In this document: piece by piece, positions 1 through 8,638 of the stretch | Layout of the letters: each line of letters starts with the position of its first letter | How positions within the stretch are numbered: position 1 is the first letter of the stretch | From: Anaerotignum lactatifermentans DSM 14214 | GTDB taxonomy: Bacteria > Bacillota > Clostridia > Lachnospirales > Anaerotignaceae | Assembly (NCBI RefSeq): GCF_900142265.1 | Contig: NZ_FRAH01000032.1 | Location: 1-34,280 of the forward strand | Reading direction: 5' to 3' | DNA: 34,280 nucleotides | Position numbers and translations under genes: made by a program | Notes under the pieces: model-generated | What the model was told of the DNA's origin: nothing | Database searches by the model: none | Seen by the model: only the letters and a program-made list of their open reading frames with translations

Positions 1-689
1 GAAACGATCAGTTTAGCTTCTGTCAGGTCAACAGATTTCTTATCGGATTTAACAACTTCCAGAATTTCAACGTTCATGTCTGCTTCTGTGAAGTCAACGT
101 CAAATTTGATCAGTTCGCCTTTTCTTGTTTCGTCCTTGTCGATTCTCTTCATAACGCCAGGACGTACGGTAGCCATCTGAGGTTTTGTTCTAGGGCACAT
201 CAGAGTAGCCATGATGTTACCGCCGAATGCAGGACGAGTCATCAGCAGAGCTCTTGTAGGATCTGCGCAACCCATAGATGCTTCTTTGTCATATTCTTCC
301 TGAGTTTTAGCCATTCTCAGACCTGTTGTATCAGCAACCAGACCTGTTCTTACACGGCTAGCTACACGAGGTGCAACGTCACGGCCGATGGAAGAAGCGC
401 CGAACAGCATGATTTCGGGATCGAATTTTTTGATGATTTCTGTAACAGCTTTTGTATAAGGTTCTGTTACATATTCTTTCAGGTAAGGATGGTCAACCAG
501 GATTACCTTGTCTGCGCCATAGTGGTACAGTTTGTCAACTTCGCCTTCGATACCGCTGCCCAGCAGGACTGCATATACATCATCTTTCAGATCTGCTTTC
601 AGTCTTGTAGCTTCGCCGATCAGTTCCAGACCTACGTTCTGAACCTTACCGCTTCTTTGTTCAACTACTACATAAATACCATTACTCAT
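1..689 (-). CDS. etfA: Electron transfer flavoprotein alpha subunit, partial (C-terminus beyond window)
   Basis: Start ATG at 687-689 follows a TAAGGAGG ribosome binding site at 700-706. About 229 residues are visible, beginning MSNGIYVVVEQRSGKVQNV and including a segment GADKVILVDHPYLKEY and GRDVAPRVASRVRTGLVAD, which are typical of the N-terminal domain and early linker of EtfA. The FAD-binding C-terminal domain (SGAIQH-type motif) lies off the left edge, so the FAD site cannot be checked. Family knowledge: EtfA pairs with EtfB to carry electrons to or from an acyl-CoA dehydrogenase, and in clostridia the complex can bifurcate electrons. It is the last visible gene of a dehydrogenase-etfB-etfA operon, 109 nt after etfB. 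Confidence 0.95.
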   Translation of the reverse strand, partial: MSNGIYVVVEQRSGKVQNVGLELIGEATRLKADLKDDVYAVLLGSGIEGEVDKLYHYGADKVILVDHPYLKEYVTEPYTKAVTEIIKKFDPEIMLFGASSIGRDVAPRVASRVRTGLVADTTGLRMAKTQEEYDKEASMGCADPTRALLMTRPAFGGNIMATLMCPRTKPQMATVRPGVMKRIDKDETRKGELIKFDVDFTEADMNVEILEVVKSDKKSVDLTEAKLIV

Positions 690-798
690 TGTAGGGTTTC
701 CTCCTTATATTCCAAATTTTCGTATTAGCTTCTTTTTCAGCAGAAACAGCGTTTTTCTGCTTCTTTCCGTCCTTAACAAACGGATCCGCAAGCATTCA

Positions 799-1590
799 TC
801 AGATGATGAATTTTTCTTCCAGTTTAGCAACGATTGCTTTAACAGCTTCGTCTGCGGACAGGTCTTTCAGGATTGTACCAGCGCCTTTTACTTCTTTTGT
901 GAAGGACTGATATACGTTTGTAGGGGAACCCTTCAAGCCGATCATATCCAGTTCCAGGCCATCTTTCAGAGCTTCGAAGTCCAGAATCTTGATTTCTTTT
1001 TCGTAAGCTTCTACGATACCTCTAACTGTCATGTATCTAGGTGTTGCCAGTTCTGCGATAGCTGTCAGCAGGCAAGGAGTTTTGATTTTGATGATGTGGT
1101 AGCCATCTTCGAACTGTCTTCTAACTACTACATAATCTTCTGTAGCTTCTTTGATTTCTTCAACATAAGAAACCTGAGGAACATGCAGTTTTTCAGCAAT
1201 CTGAGGACCAACCTGAGCTGTGTCACCGTCGATTGCCTGACGACCTGTGATGATCAGATCGTAACCGATTTTCTTCAGAGCAGCTGCCAGGATACCGGAT
1301 GTAGCGTATGTATCGGAACCACCGAATTCTCTGCCGGAAACCAGGATAGCTTCGTCACAACCCATAGCCAGAGCTTCTCTCAGAGCAACGTCTGCCTGAG
1401 GGGGACCCATGGATACAACTGTTACTGTGCCGCCAACCTGTTCACGGATTGTCAGTGCAGCTTCGATACCAGTTTTGTCGTCGTGGTTGATAATAGAGGG
1501 AACACCGTCACGGATCAGAGTGCCGGTTTTAGGATCAATTTTAACTTCAACTGTATCTGGTACTTGTTTAATGCATACAACGATTTTCAT
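799..1590 (-). CDS. etfB: Electron transfer flavoprotein beta subunit
   Basis: A 263-residue protein starting MKIVVCIKQVPDTVEVKID, the hallmark N-terminus of EtfB, with GRQAIDGDTAQVGPQIAE in the nucleotide-binding region (about residues 117-134) and a P-R-Y-M segment after the LATP turn. Length matches the family (about 260). The start has an AAGGAGAA site immediately upstream. In bifurcating Etf the beta subunit binds NADH next to an FAD. Substrate specificity of the complex is set by the dehydrogenase encoded 66 nt upstream. No internal promoter was seen, so cotranscription with that gene is likely. Whether this Etf is truly bifurcating cannot be decided from what is visible. Confidence 0.95.
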   Translation of the reverse strand: MKIVVCIKQVPDTVEVKIDPKTGTLIRDGVPSIINHDDKTGIEAALTIREQVGGTVTVVSMGPPQADVALREALAMGCDEAILVSGREFGGSDTYATSGILAAALKKIGYDLIITGRQAIDGDTAQVGPQIAEKLHVPQVSYVEEIKEATEDYVVVRRQFEDGYHIIKIKTPCLLTAIAELATPRYMTVRGIVEAYEKEIKILDFEALKDGLELDMIGLKGSPTNVYQSFTKEVKGAGTILKDLSADEAVKAIVAKLEEKFII

Positions 1591-1656
1591 TATAGTTCTC
1601 CTTCCAAAATATTAGTAATTTAGCTTCGTCATCTAAATTTGAGAATATCTACTAGA

Positions 1657-2796
1657 TCAAACCTTCATGGAGCCGGAGATGATCATCTTCATAGCTTCGT
1701 TTGTACCTTCGTAGATTTCTGTGATTTTAGCGTCACGCATAGCTCTTTCAACGGGATATTCACGGCAGTAACCGTAACCACCGAACAGCTGTACGCACTG
1801 TCTTGTAACTTCGTTTGCTACATCAGATGCGAAGTATTTGCACATAGCAGCATAAGGAGCGTAGTTGCCATGGTTGTCTTTTTCAGTAGCAGCTCTCCAT
1901 ACCATCAGTCTAGCAGCATCAACTTTTGTCTGGCATTCAGCAAGTTTGAACTGTGTATTCTGATATTTACCGATGGGTTTGCCACCCTGTTTTCTTTCTT
2001 TAACATATTTCAGTGTTTCATCAATAGCACCCTGTGCGATACCTACGGACTGAGCACCGATACCGATACGACCGCCGCCCAGAGCTGTCATAGCGATCTT
2101 GTAGCCCTGACCTTCTTTGCCCAGCAGGTTTTCTTTGGGAACTCTTACGTTTTCATAGATTACTTCACAGTTGGAAGCAGCTCTGATACCCATACGTTCG
2201 ATGTTGGGACCAACTGTCAGACCTTCGTAGCCTCTTTCTACGATGAAAGCGGACATACCTTTAGGACCTTTGGATTTGTCTGTCAGAGCGAATACGATGA
2301 AGATATCAGCAAAACCGGAGTTTGTTGTGAACATCTTTGTACCGTTCAGTACATAGTAGTCGCCATCCAGTGTAGCTTCTGTACGTACGCCAGCAGCGTC
2401 TGTACCAGCACCGGGTTCTGTCAGACCAAAGCAGCCGATCTTGGAACCGTCAACCAGAGGTCTCAGATATTTCTGTTTCTGTTCTTCTGTACCAAATTCA
2501 TTGATACAAGGGCAGCAAAGAGATGTATGTACGGACAGTGTGATACCTGTGGAAGCATCAACTTTGGACATTTCTTCCATGCACAGTGTGTATGTCAGAA
2601 CGTCTGCACCCTGACCGCCATATTCTCTGGAATAAGGAATACCGAACGCACCGATTTTCTGCAATTTCTGCAGCAGTTCAGCAGAGTATTCTTCTTTTTC
2701 GTCCATGTCCTTTGCGATGGGTTTAACTTCTGTTTCAGCAAATTTTCTGAACAACTCTTGCTGAAGCATCTGAGTTTTTGTCAATTTGAAATCCAT
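1657..2796 (-). CDS. Short-chain acyl-CoA dehydrogenase (butyryl- or propionyl-CoA type)
   Basis: 379 residues, the normal length. It begins MDFKLTKTQMLQQELF, carries the FAD/substrate motif FGLTEPGAGTDAAG (about 120-133), the family signature GGRIGIGAQSVGIAQGA near 235-255, VQLFGGYGYCREYPVER, and the catalytic-base loop IYEGTNE with Glu363 as the likely general base. It sits first in an operon with etfB and etfA, the classic arrangement for an NADH-linked acyl-CoA dehydrogenase-Etf complex in anaerobes (crotonyl-CoA to butyryl-CoA, or acryloyl-CoA to propionyl-CoA). No thiolase, crotonase or hydroxyacyl-CoA dehydrogenase gene lies upstream, unlike the usual bcs operon, so the substrate is uncertain. 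RBS GGAGGAA precedes the ATG. The final segment reads EGTNEAMKMI where most Bcd proteins have EGTSEVQ followed by R or K. Confidence 0.93.
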   Translation of the reverse strand: MDFKLTKTQMLQQELFRKFAETEVKPIAKDMDEKEEYSAELLQKLQKIGAFGIPYSREYGGQGADVLTYTLCMEEMSKVDASTGITLSVHTSLCCPCINEFGTEEQKQKYLRPLVDGSKIGCFGLTEPGAGTDAAGVRTEATLDGDYYVLNGTKMFTTNSGFADIFIVFALTDKSKGPKGMSAFIVERGYEGLTVGPNIERMGIRAASNCEVIYENVRVPKENLLGKEGQGYKIAMTALGGGRIGIGAQSVGIAQGAIDETLKYVKERKQGGKPIGKYQNTQFKLAECQTKVDAARLMVWRAATEKDNHGNYAPYAAMCKYFASDVANEVTRQCVQLFGGYGYCREYPVERAMRDAKITEIYEGTNEAMKMIISGSMKV

Positions 2797-2949
2797 TTAA
2801 TATTCCTCCTATTTTTTAATAAATTTAAAGCAACCGTCCTTGCGCCCCGGTCGCTTTATAAAAACAACCTACATCCGACGCTGCCGTCATGAAGTCCACA
2901 TTCGCTTTTTTGCATCTCAACAGAAAAGCATTTGTGCGCTTCTAAAAGA

Positions 2950-2979
2950 ACTATACCATTTTTGTCTAAAAATTGTCAA
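2950..2979 (-). promoter_or_regulatory. Sigma-A promoter of the acyl-CoA dehydrogenase-etfBA operon
   Basis: Reading the minus strand: TTGACA (2979-2974), an 18-nt spacer, then TATAGT (2955-2950). The predicted transcript starts near 2943, giving a leader of about 146 nt. A perfect six-base inverted repeat GACAGT-N4-ACTGTC lies about 55 bp upstream (around 3030-3047) and could be an activator or repressor site. No Rex-like palindrome was recognised. Confidence 0.8.
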
Positions 2980-3663
2980 CATCTTTGTCGATTAAATATT
3001 AGATAAAAAACGGTCACAATTTATGGTAATACCGACAGTTCTCACTGTCTTTTCGCCACAAAAAAACCAACAAAAATCCATGGTTCTTCCGGCATCTTCC
3101 TTTCGCCTCTTTTACCCAAATTCTCTTGCCTTCAGCCACGATCGCTTCTCGATTCTTCCGGAAAATGTCCGTTCCATGGATCTGTGAATGGCAAAGAAAC
3201 CTTTGTTTTTCTCAATACTTTGTATGCGAAATATACTGCCGAAAAAATAACACACTGCCTGCTGATTTTGTGTGTTCCTTGTCTTTTTGCTTAACCCTAC
3301 TTTACACTATTGTCTTTTCTCTGTCAATATCTCCACTGTCTCCAACATGGTTTTTGCCCTTATGTTGTCATACAAGTATTGTGTACTTTTCATAATGAAC
3401 ATCCCTTGCTTTTTCCTTCTTTTCCCAATCTTTCGGGCTTTTTCCCTTTTTTTCGGTAAAAAACAAACCTTTTTCTTTCCCTCGAATGGGCTTCTCCCCT
3501 GCCATGAACCGTTCTTATCACATTTTTTCATACCGTCATATTTTTGTGAAAAATTACGCTAAATATCCTTCTATCCTGTTTTCCCTTTTTTGTCTATTCT
3601 TCCGAAACAGAAAATATTTCTTTTCGTCATTCCGTTTCCATTTCTTCCTTAATATATGGCAGC
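2980..3663. other. AT-rich intergenic stretch without recognisable gene
   Basis: Nearly 700 bases between the operon promoter and the tuf terminator. It is pyrimidine-rich on the plus strand, with many C/T tracts. The short open frames here lack ribosome binding sites and have low-complexity translations. Apart from the small GACAGT inverted repeat near 3030-3047, nothing was identified. Confidence 0.6.
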
Positions 3664-3699
3664 ACACAAAAAAGGAGTATCCCTAAGGATACTCCTTTT
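3664..3699 (-). terminator. Intrinsic terminator of tuf
   Basis: A perfect 13-bp stem (3670-3682 with 3687-3699) and a 4-nt loop. On the minus strand it is followed by a run of T (complement of 3668-3673). It begins 24 nt after the tuf stop codon. Confidence 0.92.
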
Positions 3700-3722
3700 C
3701 AATCTACCGTATGAAGTCGAAA

Positions 3723-4916
3723 TTATTCGATGATTTCTACTACGGAACCTGCACCTACTGTTCTACCACCTTCACGGATAGCGAAACGCAGACCCTGGTT
3801 CATAGCAACGGGTGTAATCAGTTCGATTGTCATTTCAACGTTGTCGCCAGGCATGCACATTTCTGTACCTTCGGGCAGAGAGATAACGCCTGTTACGTCT
3901 GTTGTTCTGAAGTAGAACTGAGGTCTGTAGTTGTTGAAGAAAGGTGTATGACGGCCACCTTCTTCTTTGCTCAGAACGTAAACCTGTGCTTTGAATTTTG
4001 TATGAGGTGTGATGGAACCGGGTTTAGCCAGAACCTGACCTCTTTCGATTTCGTTTCTCTGAACACCACGCAGCAGAACACCGATGTTGTCACCAGCTTC
4101 AGCCTGATCCAGCAGTTTTCTGAACATTTCTACGCCAGTTACAACTACTTTTCTGATTTCGTCTGTCAGACCAACGATTTCAACTTCGTCCTGTACTTTA
4201 ACAACGCCTCTTTCAACTCTACCTGTAGCAACTGTACCACGGCCTGTGATGGAGAATACGTCTTCGACGGGCATCAGGAAAGGTTTGTCTGTGTCACGTT
4301 CGGGTTCGGGAATGTAGGATTCGATTGCATCGAACAGTTCGATGATCTTGTCGCCCCAAGGACCAGCGGGATCCTGCAGAGCCTGGAATGCGGAACCTCT
4401 GATGATGGGAATATCATCACCGGGGAATTCATATTCGTTCAGCAGTTCTCTGATTTCCATTTCAACCAGATCCAGCAGTTCTTCGTCTTCAACCATGTCG
4501 CATTTGTTCATGAATACAACAATGTAAGGTACGCCTACCTGACGGGACAGCAGGATGTGTTCTCTTGTCTGAGCCATAGGACCGTCTGTAGCAGCTACTA
4601 CCAGAATAGCGCCGTCCATCTGAGCAGCACCTGTGATCATGTTTTTAACATAGTCAGCGTGACCCGGGCAGTCAACGTGTGCATAGTGTCTTGTAGGTGT
4701 TTCGTATTCAACGTGAGCTGTGGAAATTGTGATACCACGTTCTCTTTCTTCGGGAGCTTTGTCGATGTTTTCGAAAGCAACTGCTTCACCGATCTGATAT
4801 CTTTCATGCAGTGTTTTTGTGATAGCTGCAGTCAGAGTTGTTTTACCATGGTCAACGTGACCGATAGTACCAATATTCATATGAGGTTTGGTTCTTTCAA
4901 ATTTCTGTTTTGCCAT
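3723..4916 (-). CDS. tuf: Translation elongation factor Tu
   Basis: 397 residues from [16 protein letters not shown], the canonical bacterial start. An in-frame ATG 15 codons upstream (4961) is rejected because the AAAGGAGG site at about 4926-4934 directly serves 4916. The GTPase domain shows GHVDHGKTT (P-loop, about 18-26), the switch I segment RGITI, DCPGH (about 80-84) and NKCDMVE (about 135-141). Domains 2 and 3 are complete and the protein ends [20 protein letters not shown]. It delivers aminoacyl-tRNA to the ribosome. The gene follows fusA by 139 nt, as in the str operon, but has its own strong promoter in that gap, which allows extra expression. Confidence 0.99.
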   Translation of the reverse strand: MAKQKFERTKPHMNIGTIGHVDHGKTTLTAAITKTLHERYQIGEAVAFENIDKAPEERERGITISTAHVEYETPTRHYAHVDCPGHADYVKNMITGAAQMDGAILVVAATDGPMAQTREHILLSRQVGVPYIVVFMNKCDMVEDEELLDLVEMEIRELLNEYEFPGDDIPIIRGSAFQALQDPAGPWGDKIIELFDAIESYIPEPERDTDKPFLMPVEDVFSITGRGTVATGRVERGVVKVQDEVEIVGLTDEIRKVVVTGVEMFRKLLDQAEAGDNIGVLLRGVQRNEIERGQVLAKPGSITPHTKFKAQVYVLSKEEGGRHTPFFNNYRPQFYFRTTDVTGVISLPEGTEMCMPGDNVEMTIELITPVAMNQGLRFAIREGGRTVGAGSVVEIIE

Positions 4917-4993
4917 TTTTAAATATCCTCCTTTAAAATTTACTAAGGCAAATAGATTCATACATTATCGCATAAATGTACCTATCGTCCTTA

Positions 4994-5022
4994 ATTATAT
5001 TAAACTTCCGCAGTTTTTGCAA
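4994..5022 (-). promoter_or_regulatory. Sigma-A promoter of tuf
   Basis: Minus strand: TTGCAA (5022-5017), exactly 17 nt, then a consensus TATAAT (4999-4994). It lies in the fusA-tuf gap and predicts a leader of about 70 nt. The motif ATTGCAAAAAC occurs twice in this gap, once at the -35 and once about 30 nt further upstream. No terminator is seen after fusA, so tuf probably also receives read-through. Confidence 0.85.
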
Positions 5023-5055
5023 TACCAAAATACAATTATATTCCGGTTTTTGCAA

Positions 5056-7137
5056 TTATTTTCTGCCTTCCAGAACTTTTTCCTGAACGGATTTCGGGCA
5101 GGGTTCGTAGTGGTCTACTTCCATTACGTAGTTACCACGGCCCTGAGATCTGGAACGCAGGTCTGTGGAGTAACCGAACATTTCAGCCAGAGGTACGAAG
5201 GAGTGAATTACCTGTACGCCGTTTCTAGCTTCCATACCTTCGATACGGCCACGACGGGAGTTGATGTCGCCAATAACGTCACCCATGTATTCTTCGGGTA
5301 CTGTTACTGTAACTTTCATGATGGGTTCCAGCAGTACAGCGTCACCTTTTCTCATAGCTTCTTTGAAAGCCATGGAACCAGCAACCATGAACGCAGTTTC
5401 AGAGGAGTCGACTTCATGGTAGGAACCATCGTAAACTTCTGCTCTTACGCCCAGTACGGGATAACCGCCCAGGATACCGCTCTGCATAGCCTGCTGAATA
5501 CCTTTGTCGATAGCGGGGATATATTCCTTAGGAATAGAACCACCAACGGTGCTGTTGATGAATTCGTAGTTGTGTTCTGCATCTGTAGGGATAGGTGCAA
5601 ATTTCACTTTACAGTGACCATACTGACCTTTACCACCAGACTGACGAACGAATTTACCTTCAACGTCAACAGCTTTACGGAATGTTTCTTTGTAAGCAAC
5701 CTGAGGAGCACCAACGTTAGCTTCTACTTTGAATTCTCTCAGCAGACGGTCAACGATGATTTCCAGGTGCAGTTCACCCATACCGGAGATGATTGTGTCA
5801 CCGGTTTCGGAGTCTGTGTATGTTTTGAATGTAGGATCTTCTTCTGCCAGTTTTGCCAGAGCGATACCCATTTTGTCTCTACCTGCTTTTGTTTTAGGTT
5901 CAATTGCAACGGAGATAACGGGTTCAGGGAATACCATGGATTCCAGAATTACTTCGTGATCTTCATCACAGATTGTGTCACCTGTTGTTGTCAGTTTGAA
6001 ACCTACTGCAGCCGCAATATCACCGGAGTAAACCTTGTCGATTTCTTCTCTGTGGTTTGCGTGCATCTGCAGGATACGGCCTACACGTTCTTTTTTACCC
6101 TTTGTAGAGTTGTAAACGTAAGAACCTGCATCCAGTGTACCGGAGTACACACGGAAGAATGCCAGCTTACCAACGAAGGGGTCATTCATGATCTTGAATG
6201 CCAGAGCGGAGAAAGGTTCTTCGTCGGAAGAATGTCTTTCTACTTCTTCGTCTGTTTCGGGATCGATACCTTTGATAGCGGGGATATCGATGGGAGCGGG
6301 CATATATTCGATAACGCCGTCCAGCAGTTTCTGAACGCCTTTGTTTCTGTAAGCGGAACCGCAGAATACGGGAACCAGTTCGCAGTTGATACATGCTTTA
6401 CGCAGTGCTGCTTTCAGTTCTTCTTCTGTGATTTCTTCTTCAGCGAAGAATTTTTCCATCAGTTCTTCGTCTGTTTCGCAGATTGCTTCGATCATTTTTG
6501 CTCTGTATTCTTCAGCTTTATCCAAGTATTCTGCGGGGATGTCTTCTTCGTCGATTTCTTTACCCAGATCATCTTCATAGATCAGAGCTTTCATTTTCAT
6601 CAGGTCGATGATACCAACGAAATCGCTTTCTGCACCGATAGGCAGAGTAACAGCAACAGGTGTGCAACCCAGTCTGTCTACCATCATCTGCAGTACATTA
6701 TAGAAGTTTGCACCCATGATGTCCATTTTGTTAACAAATGCCATTCTGGGTACGTTGTAGTTGTCAGCCTGACGCCATACAGTTTCGGACTGAGGTTCTA
6801 CACCGCCTTTTGCGCAGAATACGCAAACGGCACCGTCCAGTACACGCAGGGAACGTTCAACTTCTACTGTGAAGTCAACGTGACCTGGTGTGTCAATGAT
6901 GTTGATTCTGTTACCATTCCACTGACAAGTTGTCGCTGCGGAAGTAATTGTGATACCTCTTTCCTGTTCCTGTTCCATCCAGTCCATGGTTGCTGTACCT
7001 TCGTGGGTATCACCGATTTTGTAGTTACGGCCTGTGTAGAACAGAATACGCTCTGTAAGTGTTGTCTTACCTGCGTCGATGTGTGCCATAATACCAATAT
7101 TTCTGGTTTTGGCCAGCGGGAACGCTCTGTTTGCCAC
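5056..7137 (-). CDS. fusA: Translation elongation factor G
   Basis: 693 residues, full length. It starts [20 protein letters not shown], with P-loop AHIDAGKTT (about 18-26), switch [14 protein letters not shown] (about 136-139) and GSAYRNKG. Domains II-V are intact, including the domain IV region beginning [10 protein letters not shown] and GKGQYGHCK. It drives tRNA-mRNA translocation and ribosome recycling. RBS GAAGGAGGAG precedes the start. It lies 103 nt after rpsG in the str operon order rpsL-rpsG-fusA. One copy of the classical EF-G type is present here; nothing odd was noted in the motifs. Confidence 0.99.
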   Translation of the reverse strand: MANRAFPLAKTRNIGIMAHIDAGKTTLTERILFYTGRNYKIGDTHEGTATMDWMEQEQERGITITSAATTCQWNGNRINIIDTPGHVDFTVEVERSLRVLDGAVCVFCAKGGVEPQSETVWRQADNYNVPRMAFVNKMDIMGANFYNVLQMMVDRLGCTPVAVTLPIGAESDFVGIIDLMKMKALIYEDDLGKEIDEEDIPAEYLDKAEEYRAKMIEAICETDEELMEKFFAEEEITEEELKAALRKACINCELVPVFCGSAYRNKGVQKLLDGVIEYMPAPIDIPAIKGIDPETDEEVERHSSDEEPFSALAFKIMNDPFVGKLAFFRVYSGTLDAGSYVYNSTKGKKERVGRILQMHANHREEIDKVYSGDIAAAVGFKLTTTGDTICDEDHEVILESMVFPEPVISVAIEPKTKAGRDKMGIALAKLAEEDPTFKTYTDSETGDTIISGMGELHLEIIVDRLLREFKVEANVGAPQVAYKETFRKAVDVEGKFVRQSGGKGQYGHCKVKFAPIPTDAEHNYEFINSTVGGSIPKEYIPAIDKGIQQAMQSGILGGYPVLGVRAEVYDGSYHEVDSSETAFMVAGSMAFKEAMRKGDAVLLEPIMKVTVTVPEEYMGDVIGDINSRRGRIEGMEARNGVQVIHSFVPLAEMFGYSTDLRSRSQGRGNYVMEVDHYEPCPKSVQEKVLEGRK

Positions 7138-7176
7138 GCTTACTCCTCCTTCGTGTCATACTAAAATCGGGCAATA

Positions 7177-7207
7177 CCCGAAAAAACTGCTAATCAGTCT
7201 TTTCGGG
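7177..7207 (-). other. Hairpin in the rpsG-fusA spacer
   Basis: The eight-base arms CCCGAAAA and TTTTCGGG (7177-7184 and 7200-7207) enclose a further CTG/CAG pairing. No T-run follows, so it is unlikely to be a full terminator. It may tune read-through or mRNA stability ahead of fusA. Confidence 0.45.
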
Positions 7208-7240
7208 CTTGCCTTGATACATAAGTTTCTTAGTTTAAAA

Positions 7241-7711
7241 TTACCATTTGAAATGAGAGAAAGCTTTGTTTGCTTCTGCCATTTTGTGTGTTTCGTCTTT
7301 TTTCTTGCAAGCGCCGCCAGCATTGTTCAGCGCGTCCATGATTTCTGCTGCCAGACGATCTACCATAGTTTTTTCGCCACGTTTTCTAGCGTAAACTGTC
7401 AGCCATCTCAGACCCAGAGTCTGTCTTCTTTCAGGTCTGATTTCCATGGGAACCTGGTAAGTAGCACCACCAACACGGCGAGCTTTAACTTCCAGTACGG
7501 GCATGATATTGCCCAGTGCTTCTTCAAATGCTTCCAGGGGTTCTTTACCTGTTTTTTCTGCTACTTTGTCGAATGCACCATAAACGATTTTTTCAGCAAC
7601 ACCTTTCTTGCCGTCCAGCATAATGCTGTTGATCAGCTTTGTAACCAGCTTGCTGTTGTAAATAGGGTCTGCTAAAACCTCTCTTTTTGCAACATGTCCT
7701 TTTCTTGGCAC
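7241..7711 (-). CDS. rpsG: 30S ribosomal protein S7
   Basis: 156 residues, [20 protein letters not shown] onward, with the S7 signature region [18 protein letters not shown] and the C-terminal [12 protein letters not shown]. The start codon is GTG at 7709-7711, preceded by TAAGGAGGGAA; no in-frame ATG is suitably placed. S7 nucleates assembly of the 30S head, and in E. coli it also represses its own operon by binding the rpsL-rpsG spacer. Here that spacer is 158 nt and folded (see the separate entry). Confidence 0.99.
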   Translation of the reverse strand: MPRKGHVAKREVLADPIYNSKLVTKLINSIMLDGKKGVAEKIVYGAFDKVAEKTGKEPLEAFEEALGNIMPVLEVKARRVGGATYQVPMEIRPERRQTLGLRWLTVYARKRGEKTMVDRLAAEIMDALNNAGGACKKKDETHKMAEANKAFSHFKW

Positions 7712-7752
7712 GATTCTTCCCTCCTTAATGAATAATGATATTCTCGGTACTT

Positions 7753-7846
7753 CACAGGACTTTTCGCCTGTGTTTTCATGCCTTATCTCTCAACTTATAT
7801 CCGTCCTTCTAAGCAATCGCAGATTGTATTGATTGGTATAAGGCAT
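7753..7846 (-). promoter_or_regulatory. Structured rpsL-rpsG intercistronic region, possible S7 autoregulatory site
   Basis: Within the spacer there is a six-base hairpin CACAGG/CCTGTG (7753-7758 with 7767-7772), a nine-base long-range pairing ATGCCTTAT/ATAAGGCAT (7778-7786 with 7838-7846), and a small CAATC/GATTG hairpin inside the latter. Known from E. coli: S7 binds an RNA fold in this same spacer to control rpsG and downstream genes. That the same happens here is inference from position and folding. Confidence 0.45.
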
Positions 7847-7869
7847 TTCTTCTTTTTACGATGATTGAA

Positions 7870-8292
7870 TTACTTCTTGGATGCTTTAGGGCGTTTAGCG
7901 CCGTATTTGGAACGCGCCTGCATTCTGTTTGCAACCCCTGCTGTATCCAGTGTACCTCTGATGATGTGGTAACGTACACCAGGCAGGTCTCTTACTCTAC
8001 CGCCTCTGATCAGAACAACGGAGTGTTCCTGCAGGTTGTGACCTTCACCGGGGATGTAAGCTGTTACTTCGATCCCGTTGGAAAGACGTACTCTGGCGAT
8101 CTTTCTCAAAGCGGAGTTAGGTTTTTTAGGTGTAGAAGTTTTTACTGCTGTGCAAACACCGCGTTTCTGAGGAGAAGAAACATCAGTTGCTTTCTTCTGC
8201 AGAGAGTTCAGACCTTTCTGCAAAGCGGGTGCTGTGGATTTTTTCTCAACAGTCTGTCTGCCTTTTCTTACTAACTGGTTAAACGTTGGCAT
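7870..8292 (-). CDS. rpsL: 30S ribosomal protein S12, with Arg at the Lys88 position
   Basis: 140 residues starting [31 protein letters not shown]. The decoding-centre loop [12 protein letters not shown] is intact (K56 here equals E. coli K43). The second loop reads [14 protein letters not shown], with AGA (Arg101) where E. coli and most bacteria have Lys88. It is about 16 residues longer than E. coli S12: there is a roughly 13-residue insertion before the PQKRGVCT segment, common in Gram-positives, plus a slightly longer C-terminus. S12 monitors codon-anticodon pairing in the A site. It is the first gene of the str operon, with its own promoter 115 nt upstream and a terminator separating it from rpoC. 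Confidence 0.98.
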   Translation of the reverse strand: MPTFNQLVRKGRQTVEKKSTAPALQKGLNSLQKKATDVSSPQKRGVCTAVKTSTPKKPNSALRKIARVRLSNGIEVTAYIPGEGHNLQEHSVVLIRGGRVRDLPGVRYHIIRGTLDTAGVANRMQARSKYGAKRPKASKK

Positions 8293-8406
8293 TAAAATGC
8301 ACCTCCTTATAGAATCTCATACGTTCTGCTCTTGCATTATTTCAGTATGCTTGATGTCGCGTCTTAGAAGCCGCTTAGAAAACTTCCAGCCCGCAGACAC
8401 TAGAAA

Positions 8407-8435
8407 ATTTTATCACCCAAAAAATCAAAAGTCAA
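8407..8435 (-). promoter_or_regulatory. Sigma-A promoter of the rpsL-rpsG-fusA operon
   Basis: Minus strand: TTGACT (8435-8430), 17-nt spacer, TAAAAT (8412-8407). The predicted leader is about 108 nt. It lies just downstream of the rpoC terminator, so the str operon is an independent unit. Confidence 0.8.
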
Positions 8436-8577
8436 TACCCTTTTCCCCTGAAAACCCTTGATTTTACGCAGATTTTACCCTTTTCGGCTTTGTATACAAA
8501 AAATCTCTGCAAAACACCGCATTTCACCGACAAAATCCCCGAAAGCCTTTGTTTTCGGCGCTTTACGCTGCTAACGC

Positions 8578-8617
8578 AAAAAAATGGATACAACCCATTG
8601 GGGATTGTATCCATTTT
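8578..8617 (-). terminator. Intrinsic terminator of rpoBC
   Basis: A perfect 13-bp stem (8581-8593 with 8605-8617), then T7 on the minus strand (complement of the A-run ending at 8584). It starts 22 nt after the rpoC stop. Confidence 0.92.
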
Positions 8618-8638
8618 GCTCATTTTCTATACACCATC

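Noticed and set aside
3030-3047. GACAGT/ACTGTC inverted repeat followed by TTTT as a plus-strand terminator
   Set aside because: No plus-strand gene precedes it and the T-run is only four; it is noted as a possible operator instead.
3307-3531. A 74-codon basic minus-strand frame in the intergenic region before tuf
   Set aside because: Lysine/arginine-rich because of a C/T-rich tract; no RBS and no recognisable motif.
4917-4961. A longer EF-Tu start with 15 extra residues
   Set aside because: The RBS sits inside this extension and the canonical [12 protein letters not shown] start follows it.
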